Source of the DNA: Azolla pinnata
Lineage: Eukaryota > Streptophyta > Polypodiopsida > Salviniales > Salviniaceae
Reading direction: 5' to 3'
NCBI GenBank assembly: GCA_037176905.1
Contig: JBBBWG010033629.1
Coordinates: 13,565-39,087 of the forward strand
Length of the DNA: 25,523 nucleotides
Shown here: positions 1 to 10,300 of the stretch, piece by piece
Layout of the letters: every line of letters starts with the position of its first letter
Numbering within the stretch: the stretch's first letter is position 1
Position numbers and translations under genes: made by a program
Notes under the pieces: generated by a model
Databases searched by the model: none
Seen by the model: only the letters and a program-made list of their open reading frames with translations
What the model was told of the DNA's origin: nothing

Positions 1-142
1 GAAATGATGTCAGGAAACCCTAATTCTGATGCAGAACAAGGATGGGTTCCCACTTCTTCTTCTTCTTCTTCTTCTTCGTCTTCTTCTTCAAGAAATGATG
101 CCAGGAAACCCTAATTCTGATGCAGAACAAGGATGGGTTCCC

Positions 143-173
<31 letters not shown>

Positions 174-617
174 CTTCTTCTTCAAGAAATGCTATCAGGA
201 AACCCTAATTCTGTTGCAGAACAAGGATGGGTTCCTTCTTCTTCTTCTTCTTCTTCTTCTTCTTCTTCTTCTTCTTCTTCAAGAGATGCTATCAGGAAAC
301 CCTAATTCTGTTGCAGAACAAGGATGGGTTCCTTCTTCTTCTTCTTCTTCTTCTTCTTCTTCTTCTTCTTCTTCTTCAAGAAATGCTGTCAGGAAACCCT
401 AATTCTGATGCAGAACAAGGATGGGTGTTCCTTCTTGTTCTTGTTCTTGTTCTTCTTCTTCTTCTTCAAGAAGCGATGTCAGGAAACCCTAATTCTGATG
501 CAGAACAAGACTCGGTTCCCACTTCTTCTTCTTCTTCAAGAAGTGATGTCAGGGAAACCCTAATTCTGTCCCAGAACAAGAATGTGTTCACACTTCTTCT
601 TCCTCCTCCTCCTCCTG
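1..617. repeat. Minisatellite, 91-97 bp unit with CTT runs and one telobox per unit
   Basis: Seven tandem units start near 1, 92, 186, 283, 380, 470 and 540. Each has a conserved head (GAAATGMTRTCAGGAAACCC then TAATTCTGNTGCAGAACAAG and GATGGGTTCC) followed by a variable CTT/TTC run. The last two units are shorter, about 70 bp. Every unit carries AAACCCTAA, a perfect plant telobox. The array may extend left of the window. Long poly-Leu, poly-Phe and poly-Ser reading frames cross it in three frames; they follow from the trinucleotide run and I do not consider them genes. Confidence 0.93.
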
Positions 618-1500
618 AGCAGAGGCCAAAGTTAGGGTTTTGATCTCTTCAGAAAGAATGGATTTCTCAAAGAAGCGGCATTGACTATCCTCAGAAACCC
701 TAATGGAAATGTATGATCTTCAGCAACCCTAATTTTTGTGGAAGCAAAAGAAGAACACCGGGCGATCTTCAGCAGAAACTCCAGAAATTCTGGGGACGAA
801 GAAGAAGAAGAAGAGAGATGGGTGCTTGTCCTCAGAAACCCTACAATTTTGCTTGGAAGAAAGGGGAAGTGGGCGAGACCTGCAGAAACCCTAAAAGCTT
901 CCGGGAAGAAGAGGGAGGTCCCTGTAACACGAAAGAAACCCTAGAAATTTGGAGCGAAGAGCTCCACGATTCTGCTCGAGCTCCCAAAAACCGGAGCAGT
1001 TCCTGGTAAACCCTAAAATGCAGAAAACCCTAATCCTGGTGGAAGCAGCGCAAGAATGGGGGGCGTATCAGAAAGCGGGATGTGGGATCTATCAGAAACC
1101 CTAATCTTGGCAGAATGTGGGATCGATCAGAAACCCTAAACTTGGCAGAATGTGTGTGTCAGAAAGCAAGGGTTCTTCGAGGAGAAAGAGGCGATGGAGA
1201 AGAGCTCGGAGTTGGGCAGAGAGGAAGAGCTTCTAAGGGATGAGAGAACAGGAAAGGGAAGCAGAAGGTGGAGCCTCGGCTATGGCGATGGAGAAGGAGA
1301 AGCAGAAGGTGGAGCCTCGGCTATGGCGATGGAGAAGGAGAAGCAGAAGCAGAAGCAGAAGAAGATGAAGATGAAGAAGAAGAAGAAGAAGAAGAAGAAA
1401 ACGAAGAAGAAAATCAATGTTCTGGTTCTCCTTTTTAGGGTTTCTTCACCAAACCCTAAAAACACAAAAGCCAAAGTGAAAGGGCACAAGGGGTAGAATG
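618..1500. repeat. Purine-rich region with scattered AAACCCTAA and two small duplications
   Basis: No gene recognised. AAACCCTA-type motifs recur every 25-80 bp, often as CAGAAACCCTAA, which suggests an eroded continuation of the array to the left. Clear local repeats are a 35-bp unit (1081-1115 and 1116-1150, partial third copy) built on TCAGAAACCCTAA plus TTGGCAGAATGTG, and a 41-bp duplication (1261-1301 and 1302-1342) containing GGTGGAGCCTCGG and a GGCGATGGAGAAGG segment. A GAA-rich run lies at about 1342-1410. Open frames here are Glu/Lys-rich and end in low-complexity sequence. Confidence 0.75.
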
Positions 1501-1559
1501 GAGAATATGCAAAAGTAGAGAGAGGAAGGGAGTCAGAGATTTAGGGGTTTTTTTGAACA

Positions 1560-2640
1560 CATAGATCGGCTTAGGATTAGCCTTAGGATTAGGGTTAGGG
1601 TTAGGCTTTAGGCTTAGGGTTAGGGTTAGGCTTTAGGCCTAGGATTAGGGTTAGGGTTACGGTTAGGGTTACGGTTAGGCTTTAGGCTTAGGATTAGGGT
1701 TAGGGTTAGGCTTTAGGCTTAGGATTAGGGTTAGTCTTAGCCTTAGGGTTAGGGTTAGGGTTAGGGTTAGGCTTAGGCTTTAGGCTTAGGCTTTAGGCTT
1801 AGGCTTTAGGCTTAGGGTTAGGGTCAAGCTTAGCCTTAGGGTTAGGGTTAGGATTAGGGTTAAAGCTAGACTTTTCGGGATAGAGTTAAGGTTAGGCTTA
1901 GGGTTAGGGTTAGGGATAGAGTGAGGGTTAGCTATAGAGTGAAGGTTAGGGTTAGGGTTTAGGGATAGAGTGAAGGTTCGGATAGGGGTTAAAGTGAGGC
2001 TTAGGATATGGTTAAAGTTTAGGGTTAGGGGGAGGGTTAGTTGGGTTAGGGATAGAGTAAAGGTTAGGGTTTTGGTTAGGGTTAGTTAGGGGTAGGGAAG
2101 GGGCTAGGGTTAGTTAGGGGTAGGGAAGGGGCTAGGGTTAGGGTTAGGGCTAGGGATAAGATAGAGTTATGGTTAGGGTTTGCGTTCGGATTAGTTCAGG
2201 TTAGAGTTGGCATCAGGATTAGTTAATGTTAGGGTCTAGGTTAGGAGTAGTTAGAGTTAGGGTTATGGTCACGGATAGGGATAGAGTTAAGGTTAGGGTT
2301 TTGGTTAGGGTTATTTAGGGATAGGGAAAGGGCTAGGATTAGGGTTAGGGACAGGATAGAGTTAAGGTTAGGGTTTGCGTTAGGATTAGTTAAGGTTAGG
2401 GTTTGGGTTAAGATTAGTTAGGGTTAGGGTTACAGTTAGGGATAGGGATAGAGTTAAGGTTAGGGTTTGGGTTAGGATGAGTTATGGTTAGGGTTACATG
2501 GTTAGGAATAGTAAGAGATAAAGTTAAGGTTTGGGTTTGGGTTACAGGGCTAGGGTTAGGGAGAAAGTTAAGGTTAGGGTTAGGGTTAGGGATATAGAGT
2601 GAAGGTTAGGGTTAGGGTTAGGGTTAGAGCTAGGGCTAGG
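1560..2640. repeat. Degenerate TTAGGG-like interstitial telomeric region
   Basis: About 1.1 kb dominated on the plus strand by TTAGGG and one-base variants (TTAGGC, TTAGGA, CTAGGG, GATAGG, TTTAGGC). It lacks long perfect runs, so it is an old or actively diverging interstitial block, not a telomere end. There is higher-order structure: a 32-bp duplication near 2079 and 2111 containing GTTAGTTAGGGGTAGGG, and larger units restarting with GGGATAGAGT-AAGGTTAGGG at about 2048, 2277 and 2445. The hexamer, not the heptamer TTTAGGG usual in plants, is the base unit. Confidence 0.92.
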
Positions 2641-3574
2641 ACTCCAAGCTGAAGTGATGATGGTGATGGTGGTGGTGGCATCATGCATATGCATGCATAT
2701 GATGGTTTTACCTCGGAGTTTTGCTGAGAAATGTCTACAGCTCATCATCCTCATGCTTCTTAGTACGAATCTACTAATTAGTAAGCAATATTAAGAAAGA
2801 ATAAAATGGATTAAGGGTGATTAACTACACCAACCACCCCTGAGCGAAGGGTTGAAGACAAATCTAAAGTATCGTTCATGTCCTATGGCACTAATTATTA
2901 CCTTAGATTATACATTGGAAGCTAACATATATATATACACGAATCCAGTGATAGAGAGGCCCATTTTCACCAAGAGAGTCTTTACAGTGTCTCAAGATTT
3001 TATGCAAAAAATGTGAAATAATTAGTCCTCTCAAACTTTTAGGGCTCCTTGACCACTAAGTGTAATTAGTAACCATATAGCCCAGTCATAGGATAATCGG
3101 TTTCTCACCTATTCTACCCTTAAACCAATCAAATTAGTCATTTTTTAAATCGATTCCCTTACATCAAATCTTGCCCCAATTATTGTTCAGGACTTCTTGA
3201 CAGCTTCTAGCCCGAGGTTTCGACTCAATTGCGTGTTTTGTTCTCAGCTTCTTCTTCTTCTTCTTCTTCTTGCTTGCTTTCAAATTCTTTCCATTCCTGA
3301 AGACGTTGGCTTCCACGCACGGGCTACATACTCGAGGGGTTTTCGCACACGACTCTGTGCCCAACCCATCGAGCCTCATGATCTCGTTGACGACGCAAAG
3401 CCCATTTATCTAATTAACATAAGCGGGTACTTAAAAATGTGGAGGGGGAACATGGGCACCGAGTGGGGGAGGGAATTACTAGACTATAGAACCAATCTTT
3501 TATTTACTAAGTGCATTGTCCAATTGGCACCCCATGGACATGCATGAAGCCCATGTCGAGGTGCATAGACCAGC
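2641..3574. other. Non-genic stretch, no supported feature
   Basis: It contains a short GATGATGGTGGTG run and a CATGCATATGCATGCATATG palindrome-like patch (about 2655-2702), AT-rich unique sequence, and a (CTT)7-type run near 3250-3272. The open frames on both strands around 3164-3547 overlap the trinucleotide run, begin at non-ATG codons and resemble no family I know. Confidence 0.5.
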
Positions 3575-3645
3575 AAACCCTAAACCCTAAACCCTAAACC
3601 CTAAACATCGAACCTTTGTAACCCTAAACCCTAAACCCTAAAACC
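3575..3645. repeat. Short heptameric AAACCCT block
   Basis: Four perfect AAACCCT units at 3575-3602, about 15 bp of unrelated sequence, then three more CCCTAAA units at 3619-3645. This is the Arabidopsis-type heptamer (TTTAGGG on the minus strand), unlike the hexamer-based block at 1560-2640, and in the opposite orientation. Confidence 0.9.
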
Positions 3646-4300
3646 TCTGGGAATCCCAATACATAGGAGTGGCAAGCAAATACTTCCTCTTGCCAGCTCC
3701 CAGGCTCCAAATTTAGATGCCTTCCCCGCCCCAGATTCTGCAATCTGCTCGATCGAACTGGGGACAGTTTGATCGAGAAACAGACTCTGGATTTTCACCG
3801 AGCCTGAATCGCTCCGATCCACACACGAGCCTCTGGAGACTCCGCTACCTCCTCCCTTCATTCCACCGATAATTTCTGACCCCACTCAATCTTCCATCGA
3901 TCGATCCATCCATCCGAAGAAGCAGATTGATCGCAACAGGCTCTCGAAAGACTTGTATAAATTATTAATAATACAAGTTTAGAGGTTTGGGATCATTAGC
4001 AAAAGCATTGCAATGATTTGAGAGAAAGCGATGAAAGAACCGCCCGGAAATTTAAAAAAAAAAAATTAAGTTCGACGGACGACTCGGATCGCTCCCACAG
4101 GCCGTAAATCGACGTATTAAAATCGACGTGGCGATACACGAAAGGGCACGATCCCCCGCACACGATCGATTTGTTCTTGATTTTTTTTCTCCCCATCCTC
4201 AAAAGCCCCAACACTCAATGAGCTTAACAAGGGGGCGGTTCGCAGAAAGGAAGAGATGAGATTAAGCCTCTTTGTTACACTACTGTAATCGATCTCATCC
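3646..4300. other. Unassigned region rich in GATCGA
   Basis: No gene supported. The sequence is rich in GATCGA/ATCGAT motifs. A minus-strand frame over 3631-3885 is open for 84 codons, but it starts at a non-ATG codon, has no recognisable domain and ends in the AAACCCT block. I leave it as unassigned. Confidence 0.4.
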
Positions 4301-4538
4301 TTGCTCTGTAACAGAACAAATGTTCCACACGGTCGAACCTCACAATCCTGACTATTTCGATCGAATACATACATATCTTGATTGTTTTACACACTGGAGG
4401 AGAAAATCTATCTAAACCTTTGCTCTGTATTAGAACAAATGTTCCACACGGTCGAACCTCACAATCCAGACTATTCCGATTGAATACAAACAAATCTCGA
4501 CTGTTAATTACACATTGGAGGAGAAAAAGAATCGAATC
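4301..4538. repeat. Tandem duplication, 119-bp unit
   Basis: Copies start at 4301 and 4420, each opening with TTGCTCTGTA. They share GAACAAATGTTCCACACGG, TCGAACCTCACAATCC and ACTGGAGGAGAAAA-like segments in the same order with roughly 85-90 percent identity by eye. No coding function is evident; the frames in both copies differ by substitutions with no sign of purifying pattern. Confidence 0.85.
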
Positions 4539-5970
4539 ATCTGATACCCTTTCTGAAATCGTCTAAAGGCACCTCCAAATTCAGATCGATTTCGCTTCAC
4601 CGCCTCAAAACAATAAACCACATCAATGGCAACTCCTGCTTCTGAAGCGATGCCAGAAATGATCATGAAAGAAAACTATGCCATTTCTTAATCGATATGC
4701 GATGGTATTTTCAACTATTCCTCGGGATAGAAATCTTCATCCTAAATCTTCTTCGATTTTATTTCGTTTCTGCCGACTTTTAGAGGAATCGATTGCTAAG
4801 AATCGTGAAGCAAGGGTTTTGCGTCGTCGATTTTCGATCCTTGTTAATGCTCCGCTAATTATAGAGTCTCTCCCCCCCCCCCACCTTAATTCATCTGATC
4901 ATTTCTTCACATTCCCTCCCATGAGCCGATTCCGCATGCTTTTCTTCTACACACATGTAGATTCAATTGAGCTACACCCACAAGATAAAACCAAAATCGA
5001 ACTAACATACCGATCGATGACGCCGATGATTGTTTCACACGTAAGCTCATGACGCTGACCGCTTGGGCAATCGATCGGCAAGCATGTGAGAAAAGAGAGG
5101 GAAGAGCCAAAGATCAATGATTCCCAATATGTAGTTGAGGGGATGATGATGGTGATGATGATGGTGATGGTGATGATGATGATGATGATGAGGACGACAG
5201 CGGAGAAGAGCTTAAAAAACCGTTATAATTCTCACGATCGATTTTGGCTGAGATATTCTATCGCGTTGATTATAGATCTGGATCTCAGTTCTTCGCGCAC
5301 ACGTCTCGCCGTATCACACACAATGCAATAATTTTTTATTTTTTTTCAAGGGATCAATGACATAAGATTGGGATCATCTAAAATCTTTGCTCCTAAACCA
5401 TGCCCAATTTCCATTTAGAATTTGCATCCATCCAAAACACTCTCAAAAAGTGTTGCAAAGAAAAATAAACATCATTCAAAACCTTTTTGTACATTTGCTC
5501 TCCAAAATGTGTCTCACATGCCCTTGATCAAAAAAGAAGAAGAGAAGGAAAAAAAGAAAGTATATATCTGGTCAATGCTTGTCTTGTGCCTTGACTTCTG
5601 GGTCTGCAAGAGACATTCCCATTGGTTTGTTTTTGAGGAGCAAATGATGCATTTGTAGACTTTGATGAAGAGGCAATGTGCTTTGGCTGTGACATTGAAA
5701 TCGGAATGCGAGAGTTAGCTCTGATTGTTATCTGATCACCAGGTTGGGTCCTACTGCAATCACCGGAGAATGGGGGGGGTTCCTTCTTCGCCAGAGTTAG
5801 CGGAGCTCCAGCTCTGCTGAGCACCAAGCAAGCAATACAACACAAGACTCTCGATCGACATCATTGCCAGATCTCCAGAGTCCCAAGACGATCGAAAGTC
5901 GGATTACAGAGGCCCAGAAACCGACTCAAGTTTAAAAGCGTTTTCCCAGGCTTCATCTGTCATACTTACG
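4539..5970. other. Non-genic stretch with an ATG/GAT microsatellite
   Basis: The main landmark is a GATGAT/GGTGAT microsatellite at 5141-5190. A plus frame (4678-5052) and a minus frame (5528-5845) are open for about 105-125 codons, but neither matches a family I recognise, and neither has convincing flanking splice sites. I do not call them genes. Confidence 0.45.
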
Positions 5971-5971
5971 T

Positions 5972-6085
5972 TTATCAAGCCTCTTATCTTAAGTCTAGGC
6001 GCTTGTTTCGCAAGAATTATGTTATCAAGCCTTTAAAATCTGGCACTCGTTTCGCCCAGAATTCGTTATCGGGCCCTCTAAAAGC
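5972..6085. repeat. Degenerate 44-50 bp tandem repeat, 2.5 copies
   Basis: Units begin TTATCAAGCCT (5972), TTATCAAGCCT (6022) and TTATCGGGCCC (6066). The first two also share a CTCGTTTCGC-like and AGAATT-like tail. Confidence 0.65.
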
Positions 6086-7381
6086 ACGGCTTTGGAGCTA
6101 ATAAAGCACCGTCCATGCAGAGCGTTGATTCCGAATGCATGTGACAATGTCATAGTCTCCCGCTCCAAAAAAGTCACTGCATTTGTCAAGCTTTCGGCTA
6201 TGGAGAGCTCTGCAGAATCGACCTGCAACGTCTTTGTTTCGACATATACATCTGCATAACATGCATATGGACCCTGATTGCCAAGAAGCAGATAGATGTA
6301 CAAAATCCGATACAGATGGCGGCAAAATCAGAGTATACGAATGGCTTTTCTGACCTTCTGAAGCAGCTCTTATCAGCCCTTGTAGATCACAAGATGCGGA
6401 GAAGTGAATCGATTCCGTGAAACATGGTCTAGAACTCACCACCAAAATTTTGATCAAGTAGCATACCAAGTTTGGCGTCGTCAAATCCAATGTAATTTTT
6501 GTACCATCTTTCCAATGGTAATGATAAGCTTTTGAGTTTCTCATCAAAATCACTTCATACAGATAAGTGCAGATTGAACCACCACGAAGAACGAACCATC
6601 TTTGCAAACATATCGAACCTGGCTAGGCGAAAAACTGCACCGAATTCTGACATTCAAAAGGTCAGAATAATAAAACAACCTTTCGCATCCTCAATAATCT
6701 TTGGTGGGGAATGGTGGAACAAATGTTAAAGCAATGAAATAAGAATCCACACACTTCAAAGTTTGGCATGAAGAGATTAAAACGCTCCCATCTGTTTCAT
6801 GATACAAATTCGATGAGATTGGTATCCCTTGTGTTTGTAACAAATGGAACTGTCTGCTGTAATTCAAACTCGCATAGAAAAACAAATTATATGAACACTG
6901 GAAGGAACATCACACAAACAACCTTTAATCATAAATAATCCAAAGGGAAGTGTAGCATCCTAGGATTTTTCTTTCCCTTGAAGGTCACAAAAAGCTCCTT
7001 GAATTGGGGGGATTAACCAGTTGATTTAGCGCCAAATTTCTTCCACATGCATATCCCTTTCCTCGCAAAAGATTTGATTCTCTCTATATATCCCTCTATG
7101 GATATTTTGGGATATTTTGCTTTTAAGCAATCAGATACCAGAGAAAGGAATACCAAGGCTCCAGCTCCAAAACAATCCAAAAAATGTTCATAACAAGCGC
7201 ACCCAAGCATCTCCTGCCCTTCTTTTTTGCAAGTGAACAAAGAGGGTGTTAGTTTCTTAAAGCCCCACCGATTACACATACCATACATTGAATCCTTTAC
7301 TTGTACTGGGCACCCAACCGATTCACATAACACAAATGTTTGTTGTTTAGTCATTAGAAACAAGGAAGGTTTTTCAACCTT
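6086..7381. other. Unassigned; 3' flank of the Efg1-like gene
   Basis: The part nearest 7381 probably includes the 3' UTR of the Efg1-like gene. Further left, a minus-strand frame (6098-6607) is open for 169 codons and contains a good donor-like GGTGAGT at about 6432-6438, and an overlapping minus frame (6025-6303) also looks moderately protein-like. I recognise no domain in either and cannot join them with confidence. They could be a decayed gene or chance frames. Confidence 0.35.
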
Positions 7382-10300
7382 TTACTTCTTTTTCTTTGGT
7401 CTACGCTTGCGAGGTTTCTTCTGCTGCTGCGTATCTGAAGTAGAACTGCCAACAGTTGATATTGCAGATTTATTGATACTAGAGCTATTGCTAGAAGAAG
7501 GATGATTAGGGGCCACAGTTCTTCTATCGACCCCAACTCTGTTACTTGATGGAGGAATTAGTAGAGTCCTTGAATTGTTGCTTGAGGAGAACCTCTCTTT
7601 GAATCTACTGTTCTTGCTTGATGATGGATGACCATGTGGAGGCTTTACATCCTTCGATGAGATTTTTCGCTTCTACAAAGACACAATCAGAGTAAAAATA
7701 AAATCTTATTATATAATGACTATCTCTTCTGTGCATGCGCAGAAACTACCTCTACTCTTGTTTCAACTATTTGTCATGCACATGAGAATAACAACTCTTG
7801 TTTTAACTCTTATGTGAAATGCCCATTCCTACACATAGTAAGGAATACCTTAGGGCCATTTTTCCAAAATAGAATAACAAACGATAATGCATGCATTTAA
7901 TCTATCAAAGTCTCAATTTATCAACAACTACCCCACTAGTGGCAGAAAACTGAAGAAAAGAATTTCCGAACCTTACAAAAATTAATCAATCAGTCTTTTG
8001 AAATAAGTAATGAAGCAATCACACAACTAAGTTTATACATAAAATAGCTGAATAAAAACACCATGAATACATTACTCTAAGAACCACGTACCTTGAATCT
8101 CTCATTATTTGAAACATGTGATTGAGGTTTGTTGCCATTCTTATGCGCAGGAAAACCAAGATTTGAAGGTTTCCGATACTTTTGGGGATTCTTTTGGTGT
8201 CTTGAAGTTGAAAGAACCAACTTTTTGGACGTATCAACAACATCATCCTGAGGCCTACACGTTGAAAAATTGTTCACAATGTTAAATCAATTTCAAGTTC
8301 GGTATTCCCATCATTGACATTCAACATGCAATCAAGGAAAAGCATGCCTTGATGTTTTATCAGTCCATTCATCATCTGCATCAGCATTATCATCGCTGCC
8401 CACCAGAAAGAAGTCATCTTCACTCATTTCAGTGGCTCCATCATCATCACTGCCGGTCTCTGTAACCCCAAATACAAATTCTTCAGCTATAACACAGAAA
8501 TTCTCAAGATGCTGTAATACCACGAATACAAACTTAATGACAAACAAACTTGAAAAGAATCCTTACCCTCCAAGTCTACGCCAGCTGCAGCTGCAGCCAC
8601 AATATTAGCTTTTATTTGCTCACGCAATTTCTGCCTTTTAGAAATTACTTCTTCATCATCATTGCCCATAAACAGGGACACATACTTTTCAGTTTTTGGA
8701 AAGAACTGCAGACATATTAAGTCTTAGAGATTGTATTTATCTTGTGGTGAACTACAATAAAATTTAAAAAAAAATCGAAATAAATTTCGATTATTGGCAT
8801 GATAAAGGAATATACTTACAAACATACATGGTATTGGATAATTATTGACTAAATGGATTGATGGATCGCATCATACAGACCAAGAATACTACTCAAATAT
8901 GACATATACATTAAAATATAGCATATATTGAGATACAAGTACAGATGAATAACCTAATGACCATCGAGAAAGAGAAAATGAAGATCTTGCAAGTTAGATG
9001 ATCACATGTACATTAATGGGAGATTACGAGAGATAATAAAAGAAACACACTACAACTAAACAAATAAAGAAATACATACAAATTATAGACCAGAAAATAT
9101 GTATATATCTTATGAAACCGGTGCATACAGAGCTCCATCAAACTTCAATCATTTCACCAGCCATAAGGAAATTGGGCACCACGTAAAGTCTCTCAAAAAT
9201 ATTAACGTACAATAGATGTAGGTACAAGGACATTATAATAAGCAGCAAATAGCATAAAGAGTTCAAGCAAATGCACCAGAGTAGGGTCCTTCCAAAATAT
9301 TAACGTAATGAACAAAACAAACAGTCAACCTCCATACCTTTATGAAATATTGTGCTACTAGAAATCATAATGAAAAACAAATTACGTAGCCTACTTAACT
9401 GTACATCCTCTACATATTTGATTTTATAACTTACGACATACAACTAAATGGGGTAACCTACTTACTCTCACATACTCTAAATCTTCCTTAAGGTCCGCAA
9501 GTTGTTCAGCTATGTCCGCAATCTGTCTTGCTGAGTTTTCATCAGGGGAATCTGCTGCTATTCTTTGCATTTTCTCCAATCGCCGAATAGAACGTTCAAT
9601 CTTCCGCCTCTCTGAAAATTTTTTAAGCTTGAATCGAAGAAAAGCAACTATAAAATAGTTTATATGGGGTATGCAATGATAGACTCACCAAAGAACTTCA
9701 CTCTTCGATATCGCAAAGCCATTTTCCTTTCCAACTCTGAACGCCGGTGCAACTCCGCCTGCCTTATAAGCTCTTCTAAGCGCTGTTGTTGAGCTTCCTT
9801 TACCTCAGCGGAAAGAGGCTACAATTATGAAATAACAAGAATTATTTAAACCTTGACGATGGAAAAGAATTCACGGTAAAAATAACTCAGAGAAATAAAA
9901 GAAAAACAATGTTATGTCTTACAGATTATCTTTATGTAAAACAATGAAAGGAATGTGAAACATAAACATGTATTGGAACAACTTTCCAATTACATTTGCA
10001 GAACAAAAGAGTGAACAGACTCTATAATATATTTGGATAGGTTTGACACTAGAATAGTAAAAGGGCATCAAGATGGTTTCACCAAATAAATCTGGATTAT
10101 ATAAGTCAAAATCAGCTCATTTTCAATGCAATCTTTAGAAAAACTAGACTTGGAAAAGCCTTTGTAAGGGCAATCCAGATTTGTTCCCTCTTAACTCTTT
10201 GATATTATTGTCAAAGCTTTATGTTTGGCAGAATTTTTGAAGCTTTGCCTTCCAATGCAATTTTTTGAATCTTCAAAACACTTATTTTGCAGGGATTGTC

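Noticed and set aside
120-643. Long poly-Leu/Phe/Ser open frames on the plus strand
   Set aside because: They follow from the CTT repeat in three frames, end irregularly, and have no domain.
1560-2640. A true chromosome end (telomere)
   Set aside because: Units are too degenerate, unique sequence and genes follow on the right and a different satellite lies on the left, so it is interstitial.
3164-3547. Small genes on either strand
   Set aside because: Frames start at non-ATG codons, overlap a CTT run and each other, and have no recognisable domain.
7013-7536. Separate minus-strand genes overlapping the Efg1 3' end
   Set aside because: 7354-7536 is a frame-shifted shadow of exon 7; 7013-7363 lies in the probable 3' UTR and has no domain.
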